The notes under the pieces were generated by a model. It was not told the origin of the DNA. It saw nothing but the letters and a program-made list of their open reading frames with translations, and did not search any database. A DNA stretch of 64,000 nucleotides from Cohnella zeiphila (GTDB taxonomy: Bacteria; Bacillota; Bacilli; Paenibacillales; Paenibacillaceae), in the NCBI RefSeq assembly GCF_014212055.1, contig NZ_JACJVO010000003.1, positions 186,001 to 250,000 on the forward strand, in the 5' to 3' direction. The translations under genes were made by a program, and so were the position numbers. Below, piece by piece: positions 57,798 through 64,000 of the stretch. Position 1 is the first letter of the stretch; each line of letters opens with the position of its first letter.

Positions 57798-59621
57798 TTG
57801 TGCGGAATTATCGGTTATGTCGGCGGCAAGCCGTCCGAGCGTATTCTGGTTGAAGGATTGAAAAAGCTCGAATATCGCGGTTACGATTCCGCCGGCATCG
57901 CGCTGTGCACGGAGCAGGGAATGAAAGTGGTCAAGGCCAAGGGAAGGATCGCCGAACTGGAACGCCTTCTCGGGCGGCAGACGCTCCCGCCCGGAACGAT
58001 CGGCATCGGCCATACCCGGTGGGCTACTCACGGGAAGCCGTCCGACGCGAACTCACACCCTCATACGGATACGTTGATGAAAATATCGGTCGTACACAAC
58101 GGCATCGTCGAGAACGAGACGGAGCTGCGCAAGGAACTGGAAGAGCAAGGGGCGGTTTTTCGGTCCGAGACGGACACGGAAGTGATCTCCCACTTGATCG
58201 CTTTCCATTACGCGGGAGACATCGTGCAGGCCGTGCAGGCGGCGACCCGGCGGATGCGCGGCGCCTACGCGCTGGCCGTCCTGTCCGAGCTGGAGCCGGA
58301 CAAGCTGGTCGCGGTGCGGCTGCACAGCCCGCTCATTATCGGCATCGGCGACGGAGAGCACTTCGTCGGCTCGGACATTCCGGCCATCCTGGAGCATACG
58401 CGGGACGTGTACATTCTGGATGACGGGGAGATGGCCGTGCTGACCCGCGAGGAAGCGCGGCTCATGACGATCGAGGGCAATCCGATCGCCAAGCAGCGGT
58501 TCCGCGTCAATTGGGATCTGGCGACGGCGGAGAAAGCCGGCTACGACCATTTCATGTTGAAGGAAATATACGAGCAGCCGAAGGCGTACCGCGATACGTT
58601 GGAAGGGCGCCTGTTCCCGCGATATCCGTGGACGTATTTGCCCGAGCTGTCGCTGACGCCGGAGCGGCTGAAGCAGTTCCGGAACGTTCACCTCGTCGCC
58701 TGCGGAACGGCCTATCATGCGGGTCTCGTCGGCAAAATGGCGATCGAGCGCTGGGCGCGGCTGCCGGCGGAAGCGGACGTGGCGTCGGAATATCGCTACC
58801 GGTCGCCGCTCGCGTCGCCGGAGACGCTCGTCATCGTCGTCAGCCAGTCCGGCGAGACGGCGGACACGCTGGCCGCGCTTCGCGAGGCGAAGCGGCGCGG
58901 CGCCCATACGCTCGCCGTCACCAACGTCGTCGGCAGCACGGCGGCCCGGGAGGCGGACGACGTGCTGTTCACGCGGGCCGGCCCGGAAATTTCCGTCGCT
59001 TCGACGAAGGCGTACACAACGCAGCTTCTTGTGCTGTATGTGCTCGCGCTTCATCTGGCGCGCGTTCGCGGAACGCTGCCGGACGCGGAGATCGAACCGG
59101 TCGTCCGGGCGCTCGGAGAGCTTCCGGAACAGGCCGAGAGCGTACTGCAGCAGGCCGGGGAGATCCGGGGGTACGCGCAGGAGATCGCCTCGCGCGAGCA
59201 CCTGTTCTTCCTGGGTCGCGGATTGGACTTCGCGGTCGCGCTGGAAGGCTCCCTCAAGCTGAAGGAGATTTCCTATATCCATTCGGAAGCGTACGCCGCC
59301 GGGGAGCTGAAGCACGGGACGCTGGCGCTGATCGAGGAGGGCACGCCGATCGTGGCGCTGGCGACGCAGCCGGAGCTGATGAGCAAGACGGCGAGCAACG
59401 TTCGCGAGGCGATGGCCCGCGGCGCCGACGTGCTCGGCATCGTCGGCGCGGGCTCGCCCTCCCTGTCCGAACGGCAGCTGACGCTTCCCGATACCCATCC
59501 CGCGCTCATGCCGGCGATCGCGGTCGTTCCGCTGCAGCTGTTCGCCTATTACGCGGCGGTCGCCCGGGGCTACGACGTGGACAAGCCCCGCAATCTGGCC
59601 AAGAGCGTCACGGTCGAGTAG
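57798..59621 (+). CDS. glmS: Glutamine-fructose-6-phosphate aminotransferase
   Basis: A 607-residue enzyme making glucosamine-6-phosphate from fructose-6-phosphate and glutamine. The N-terminal CGIIGYVG starts with the catalytic cysteine after the initiator. Residues to ~225 form the glutaminase domain, and two SIS domains follow (VACGTAYHAG, VSQSGETADT, then LGRGLDFAVALEGSLKLKE). The C-terminal KPRNLAKSVTVE is standard. The start is TTG at 57798 behind AGGAGTGAT. It leads a gene set with a membrane glycosidase, a HEAT protein and a synthase-type GT2, so it likely supplies amino sugar for a polysaccharide. It is probably a paralogue of the housekeeping enzyme. Confidence 0.93.
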   Translation: MCGIIGYVGGKPSERILVEGLKKLEYRGYDSAGIALCTEQGMKVVKAKGRIAELERLLGRQTLPPGTIGIGHTRWATHGKPSDANSHPHTDTLMKISVVHNGIVENETELRKELEEQGAVFRSETDTEVISHLIAFHYAGDIVQAVQAATRRMRGAYALAVLSELEPDKLVAVRLHSPLIIGIGDGEHFVGSDIPAILEHTRDVYILDDGEMAVLTREEARLMTIEGNPIAKQRFRVNWDLATAEKAGYDHFMLKEIYEQPKAYRDTLEGRLFPRYPWTYLPELSLTPERLKQFRNVHLVACGTAYHAGLVGKMAIERWARLPAEADVASEYRYRSPLASPETLVIVVSQSGETADTLAALREAKRRGAHTLAVTNVVGSTAAREADDVLFTRAGPEISVASTKAYTTQLLVLYVLALHLARVRGTLPDAEIEPVVRALGELPEQAESVLQQAGEIRGYAQEIASREHLFFLGRGLDFAVALEGSLKLKEISYIHSEAYAAGELKHGTLALIEEGTPIVALATQPELMSKTASNVREAMARGADVLGIVGAGSPSLSERQLTLPDTHPALMPAIAVVPLQLFAYYAAVARGYDVDKPRNLAKSVTVE

Positions 59622-59633
59622 GGGGTTCCGGCG

Positions 59634-61880
59634 ATGAACGGAACCCGAAGAAGGCCGTGGTGGAGAAAGCGCCCCGCCTTGATCACAGGCGTCGTCGTGC
59701 TGGCCGCCTTGCTCGCCGGAGCCGGCTTCTACGCCCGCGAGCGCGCCGTCTTCGCCGTTCCGTCGGTGGAAAGCCAGAAGCTGGCGGACGGCACGCAGCT
59801 GAAGTTCAAGACGGCGGGCGAGAACGTCGAGGTTTACCGGGACGGAAGCTGGCAGCCGTTCTTCGCCCAGGGCGTCAACCTGGGCGCGACGCTTCCGGGT
59901 TATTTCCCGGGAGAACTGCCGATCGCGAAGAGCGATTATTTGCGCTGGTTCGGGGAGATCAAAGCGATGGGCGCCAACGTCATCCGGATCTACACCCGGC
60001 ACGAACCGGTCTTCTATGAAAGCTTGGTCGAATACAACCGGAAGCACGCGGACGATCCGCTTTATTTTATCCAAGGCATCTGGTCTCCGGAGGAGGAGCT
60101 GATCTCCAAGCAGGACGCCTACGATTCGGACATCGAATCGGCGTTCCGTCAGGAGATCGAGAACGACGTCAAGGCAGTCTACGGGGACGTGACGCTCCCC
60201 GAAGCGCAAGGTCAAGCGTCAGGGACGTACAAAGCGAATGCGGGGCCGTACCTGCTCGGATGGAGCGTCGGCACCGAATGGGACCCGGAGATGGTGGCGA
60301 ACACGAACAAGAAGCATCCCGACAATGCAAGCTATGTCGGTCCGTTCTTCGCGACGACCGCCAAGGCGACGCCGTTCGAGGCCTGGCTGGCCGAGATGGT
60401 CGACTACGCGGCCAAAACGGAGGCGATTTACGGCTGGCGCCACCCGATGAGCTTTACCGACTGGGTGACGACCGACGTCCTGTCGCATCCGAACGAGCCG
60501 CTGTTCACCGAGGACATGGTCAGCGTGGACGCCACGCATGTGAAGCCGGTCCAGTGGAGCGCGGGCTATTTCGCCACGTATCACGTGTACCCTTACTACC
60601 CGGACTTTTTTCGCTATGACGACAAGACCGGGAAGACGGACACGTACGCCGCATATCTGCAAAAATTGAAGGCCTACCATAAAGGAATGCCGATCATGGT
60701 GACGGAATACGGCGTTCCTTCGTCGGCCGGCATCTCGCACGCCGCGCCGCTCGGACGGTCGCAGGGCGGCCAGAACGAGACGGAGCAGGGCAAGGTCGAC
60801 GCCGAGCTGACCGGACTCATTCACGATTCGGGTTACGCGGGCGCGATCCTGTTCATGTGGCAGGACGAATGGTTCAAGAAGACGTGGAATACGATGCCGA
60901 TGGAACTGCCCGAGGATCGGAGAGCTTATTGGCTCAACGTGCTGACCAACGAGAAGCAGTTCGGCGTGCTCGGCATGTACTCCGGACTGACGGGCAAGCT
61001 CATTCTCGACGGCGAAGACGGGGACTGGGACAAGCTGAAGCCGGCGGACAAGACCGAGCTGAAGGCGGACGTTCCCGGCATCGTCAAGCTCGAAGCGGCC
61101 CACGATGAAGCTTATGTCTATCTGGGGATTCATCTGGACCACCCGTTCGACCCGGCGAAGGAGAAAGTCGAGATCGGAGCGGACACGCTGCCGGGCGGCA
61201 ACCGCCACGGATCCGAACTGCCGGACAAGACGCTCGACGAGGGTTTGGAGACGCTGGTCACGATCGGCTCGGATCGGGAGACCGGGGTGAAGATCGCCGC
61301 CAGGTACGATATGGAGAAAAGGTTGTACGGCTACGTCTACGGCATGATCGACATGTCCAAGCAGGAGCTTAAGGACGACTCCGGGCTGTTCAACGACTGG
61401 AAGCTGCCGGTCAGCCTGAAGATGGAGCCCCCGGATACGAAGTACGCCCATCCGTTCGAGGATTCGAACGCGGGCAAGCTGCGGCGGGGAACGGACAATC
61501 CGGCCAGCGCCGCTTACGATTCGCTCGCCATGTGGCAGTACAAGGGCGGCTTCATCGAGCTGCGCATCCCGTGGATGCTGCTCGGCATGGCCGATCCGAG
61601 CTCGCTGCAGGCGGTCAGCTACGACATGCCGCAGAAGGAATTCAAGACGACGAAGATCGACGGCATCCGCTTCGTCCCCTGGATCGTCGACAAGGAGACG
61701 AACGAGGTGAAGGGTCTGGAGGCCGAGACGGCCGAAGGGACCTATCCCGCGACGAAGCTGCCGAAGTATACATGGAAAGGCTGGGACACGGTCACTTATA
61801 TGGAACGGCTTAAACCCAGTTACGACGAGATGCGCGACGAATTCGAGAAAATCGGCGGGAAGCCGAAGACGGGGGGTTAG
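59634..61880 (+). CDS. Membrane-anchored clan GH-A glycosidase-like protein with C-terminal CBM9-like domain
   Basis: A 748-residue protein. A signal anchor (~16-35) follows the basic start RRRPWWRKR. A TIM barrel (~60-440) has the clan-A acid/base candidate E215 in GTEWDPE and nucleophile candidate E358 in VTEYGVP. A second beta-sandwich domain (~460-720) with DGEDGDWDKL resembles CBM9-type modules. It lies 12 bases after glmS and 6 before the HEAT gene. By analogy with other polysaccharide synthase loci it may trim or release the polymer outside the cell. Family number not assigned. Confidence 0.75.
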   Translation: MNGTRRRPWWRKRPALITGVVVLAALLAGAGFYARERAVFAVPSVESQKLADGTQLKFKTAGENVEVYRDGSWQPFFAQGVNLGATLPGYFPGELPIAKSDYLRWFGEIKAMGANVIRIYTRHEPVFYESLVEYNRKHADDPLYFIQGIWSPEEELISKQDAYDSDIESAFRQEIENDVKAVYGDVTLPEAQGQASGTYKANAGPYLLGWSVGTEWDPEMVANTNKKHPDNASYVGPFFATTAKATPFEAWLAEMVDYAAKTEAIYGWRHPMSFTDWVTTDVLSHPNEPLFTEDMVSVDATHVKPVQWSAGYFATYHVYPYYPDFFRYDDKTGKTDTYAAYLQKLKAYHKGMPIMVTEYGVPSSAGISHAAPLGRSQGGQNETEQGKVDAELTGLIHDSGYAGAILFMWQDEWFKKTWNTMPMELPEDRRAYWLNVLTNEKQFGVLGMYSGLTGKLILDGEDGDWDKLKPADKTELKADVPGIVKLEAAHDEAYVYLGIHLDHPFDPAKEKVEIGADTLPGGNRHGSELPDKTLDEGLETLVTIGSDRETGVKIAARYDMEKRLYGYVYGMIDMSKQELKDDSGLFNDWKLPVSLKMEPPDTKYAHPFEDSNAGKLRRGTDNPASAAYDSLAMWQYKGGFIELRIPWMLLGMADPSSLQAVSYDMPQKEFKTTKIDGIRFVPWIVDKETNEVKGLEAETAEGTYPATKLPKYTWKGWDTVTYMERLKPSYDEMRDEFEKIGGKPKTGG

Positions 61881-61886
61881 CGGGAG

Positions 61887-63002
61887 ATGCATTCGAACTT
61901 GCAGATCGCTTACGGATTCATCGGAGTGCTGGCCGGCATCATCTTGCTCGGCTTGATCGTCCTGTACTCGCTGAAGCTGCGGGACGTTCGCCGCCGCCGC
62001 GCGGAGGAACGCTGCTCCGCGAAGCACGGCGACTGGCTCGACTACGTGTTCGCCCATCTGGACGGGGAGGATCCGCTGTACCCGCCGCCCGAACCGCTTC
62101 AGGGAGCAGAGAACCGGCTGGTGCTGGATCGTCTGATCGCTTGGATCGAGCAGTTCCGCGGCGAACCGCGGGAGAAGCTGATCGCGCTGTGCGAGCGGAT
62201 GGGATTCGCGGAGCGGGAGCTGAAGCGGCTGGACAGCCCGCTTCAATGGGTGAAGCTGGACGCGGCCTACCGTCTGGGCTGCTTGCGGGCGCACGAGGCG
62301 GTGCCGAGGATGCTGGAGCTGCTCGGCCGGATGCGGAGCGGGCCGCTCGTGTTCATCGTGGCGCGGGCGATCGCCAAGTGCGCCCGCGATTCCGGGGAGC
62401 TGCGCGAAATGGCGCATCTGCTGCTCGCGCATAAGAAGGAGGCGGAGCCGCTCATCGCCGACATTCTGCTCGAATCGCCGCTCGATTACACGGCGATGCT
62501 GCAGACGTTTCTGCGCAGCGGCGACCCGGAGCGGATTCGGCTCGCGCTCGCCGCGATGCGGAAGGTCGGACCGGCCGGCTCCGGCGACCGGCTGTTCGAG
62601 CTGACGCGCTCGGAGCATGCGGCCATTCGCCGGCAAGCGGCGAAGCTGCTGCTGCGGGACTGCGCTTCCCTGGCGGAAGCGCGAATCCGCAGGCTGCTCG
62701 GCCATGCGGACCCGGAGATCCGGGCCGAAGCGGTGCAGGCGGCCGGCGGGCTGCGGCGGCGGGAATATGCGGGGCTGCTTCGCGCTTCGATGAACGACCC
62801 CGACTGGCAGGTCCGCATGAACAGCGCCTTCGCCCTGGCGAAGCTGGGCGAGGAGGGGCTCGCCGTCCTGCGCGATGCGGCCGACCGGGGCGCGGAGGCG
62901 CAGGCGGAAGCCGCGCGCGCCGCGCTGAGGGAGAGCGGCCGCCGGCGCGAGGCCGGATCGCTGCGCAGAGGCGCCGACTGGGTGCCGGTGCGAAGCGTAT
63001 AG
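61887..63002 (+). CDS. HEAT-repeat membrane protein of the polysaccharide cassette
   Basis: A 371-residue protein with one N-terminal helix (~8-30) and a cytosolic solenoid. Several HEAT-type repeats are visible (KLDAAYRLGCLRAHEAVPRM, IRRQAAKLLL, PEIRAEAVQAAGGL, WQVRMNSAFALAKLGEEG). Its place between the glycosidase and the synthase suggests it scaffolds or regulates the synthase at the membrane. No enzymatic motif is visible. Confidence 0.78.
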   Translation: MHSNLQIAYGFIGVLAGIILLGLIVLYSLKLRDVRRRRAEERCSAKHGDWLDYVFAHLDGEDPLYPPPEPLQGAENRLVLDRLIAWIEQFRGEPREKLIALCERMGFAERELKRLDSPLQWVKLDAAYRLGCLRAHEAVPRMLELLGRMRSGPLVFIVARAIAKCARDSGELREMAHLLLAHKKEAEPLIADILLESPLDYTAMLQTFLRSGDPERIRLALAAMRKVGPAGSGDRLFELTRSEHAAIRRQAAKLLLRDCASLAEARIRRLLGHADPEIRAEAVQAAGGLRRREYAGLLRASMNDPDWQVRMNSAFALAKLGEEGLAVLRDAADRGAEAQAEAARAALRESGRRREAGSLRRGADWVPVRSV

Positions 63003-63110
63003 CCGGAAGCCTGGCCGGGAGCCGGCGGCATCGGGGCGATCGCCTCGGGCAAGCCGCGGGCTCGCTCGGCCGGGCCTTCGGGCCGAACGAAGGAACGGAG
63101 GATTTTTGCC

Positions 63111-64000
63111 ATGAGAGAGTTGCTGCTCGTCTACGGAACCGTCGCCATGTACGCCGTCATGACGGTGACCTTGATTTATTTTACGATTCTGTTTTTCTCG
63201 TACAAAGGAATCTACGCCATGATCAAGGGAGCGTCCTACTCCCGATTCCGCTCGCTGTCGGGCTCGGAGTCGGCGCCCCCGGTGTCGATGATCGTCCCGG
63301 CCTACAACGAGGCGCTCACGATCATCGACAACGTCAAATCGCTGCTGACGCTGAACTATCATACTTACGAGGTTATCGTCGTGAACGACGGCTCGAAGGA
63401 CGATACGATCCAGGTGCTGATCGAAGCCTTCGGGCTCGTCCCTAAGGAAGACGAGACGATCCGATACGCGATCGACTGCACGCAAGTTCGCCATGTCTAT
63501 CACAATCCGGCGTATCCGAACCTGTACGTCGTGGACAAGCCGAACGGCGGCAAAGCCGATTCGCTGAACGCGGGCATCAACCTGTCCCATTACCCGCTCA
63601 TCTGCTCGATCGACGCCGACTCCTTGCTGGAGAAGGACGCGCTCATCCGCATGGCCCGGGTGTACATGGAGAACCCGGCCGAGACGGTCGCCATCGGCGG
63701 CAACGTCCGGATCGCCAACGGCTGTACGATCCGCGACGGCGTCGTCGCCGAGGTTCGCCTGCCCAAAAAGCTGTGGCCGATGATGCAGACGCTCGAATAC
63801 ATGAAGGCGTTCCTGGGCGGCCGGATCGGCTGGAGCCATATCAACGGCCTGATCATCGTCTCGGGCGCGTTCGGGATGTTCCGCAAGGACGCCGTCGTCG
63901 ATGTCGGCGGTTACCGGGACGGTTATCCGGGCGAAGACATGAACATCATCATCAAGCTTCACCGCCAGATGCTGGATCTCAAAAAACCGTATCGCGTCGC
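63111..64000 (+). CDS. Processive GT2 polysaccharide synthase (NodC/HAS/PgaC type), cut by window end
   Basis: The first 296 codons of a membrane GT2. An N-terminal helix (~6-30) precedes VSMIVPAYNEALTI, VVNDGSKDD (~92), SIDADSLLE with the DXD-type acidic pair (~165-173) and GYPGEDMN with the catalytic-base ED (~274). The QxxRW motif and the later helices lie beyond the window. Such enzymes polymerise and export beta-linked GlcNAc or related sugars, matching the upstream glmS. SD GGAGG supports the ATG. Confidence 0.87.
   Translation, partial: MRELLLVYGTVAMYAVMTVTLIYFTILFFSYKGIYAMIKGASYSRFRSLSGSESAPPVSMIVPAYNEALTIIDNVKSLLTLNYHTYEVIVVNDGSKDDTIQVLIEAFGLVPKEDETIRYAIDCTQVRHVYHNPAYPNLYVVDKPNGGKADSLNAGINLSHYPLICSIDADSLLEKDALIRMARVYMENPAETVAIGGNVRIANGCTIRDGVVAEVRLPKKLWPMMQTLEYMKAFLGGRIGWSHINGLIIVSGAFGMFRKDAVVDVGGYRDGYPGEDMNIIIKLHRQMLDLKKPYRV

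Noticed and set aside
58053-60215. 720-residue minus-strand open frame
   Set aside because: Shadow of glmS and the glycosidase; same composition bias.
60219-63962. 1247-residue minus-strand open frame
   Set aside because: Antisense of GC-rich genes with R/Q/H/V-rich composition and no family motif; the plus-strand genes are convincing.

Overview
The window looks like chromosomal DNA of a GC-rich, low-motility Firmicute of the Paenibacillus/Cohnella type. The evidence is strong AGGAGG-type ribosome sites, several TTG starts, large membrane-bound AraC regulators, CUT1 sugar importers of the LplB/YtcP kind without their own ATPase, an S-layer-anchored giant enzyme, and lipoprotein binding proteins. 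No rRNA, tRNA, CRISPR array or intact insertion sequence was seen. Layout: 0-4 kb holds a cut amino-acid/cation symporter, an AraC regulator and a divergent PhyH dioxygenase/sugar isomerase pair. 4-7.4 kb holds Nudix, HAD and GNAT genes, then an unusual regulator that combines a GTP-cyclohydrolase-III/GGDEF-like palm domain with a winged helix. 7.4-12.3 kb is a tight five-gene operon (SDR, DapA-like aldolase, two-subunit L-serine dehydratase, M20 amidohydrolase) that this regulator probably controls. 13.7-40 kb is a polysaccharide-utilisation region: a GH20 hexosaminidase, two membrane-spanning AraC regulators, two complete CUT1 importer gene sets plus an extra binding protein, a 1794-residue secreted heparinase II/III-like lyase with SLH anchor, a PL14-like lyase with CBM6, a Gfo/Idh oxidoreductase and a BadF-type N-acetylglucosamine kinase. 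Together these suggest degradation outside the cell of a uronate- and/or hexosamine-containing polymer, import of the oligosaccharides, and phosphorylation of the amino sugar. 40-50.4 kb holds general genes: DedA, HAD, an ArsR-SulP pair, a leader/sRNA-like transcription unit, a phosphodiester glycosidase, a TipA-type MerR regulator with a divergent MFS exporter, a GT2/LAB_N pair and an LD-carboxypeptidase. 50.7-57.4 kb has an importer operon that oddly includes an HlyD-type adaptor, then an AT-richer PadR/HAAS island and a decayed group II intron. 57.8-64 kb starts an exopolysaccharide cassette: a GlmS paralogue, a membrane-anchored clan-A glycosidase, a HEAT-repeat membrane protein and a processive GT2 synthase cut by the window end. 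The most striking non-coding signal is that every convergent intergenic gap with room for it carries imperfect units repeated every ~50-52 bp. The unit sequence differs from gap to gap, but the period is almost the same.
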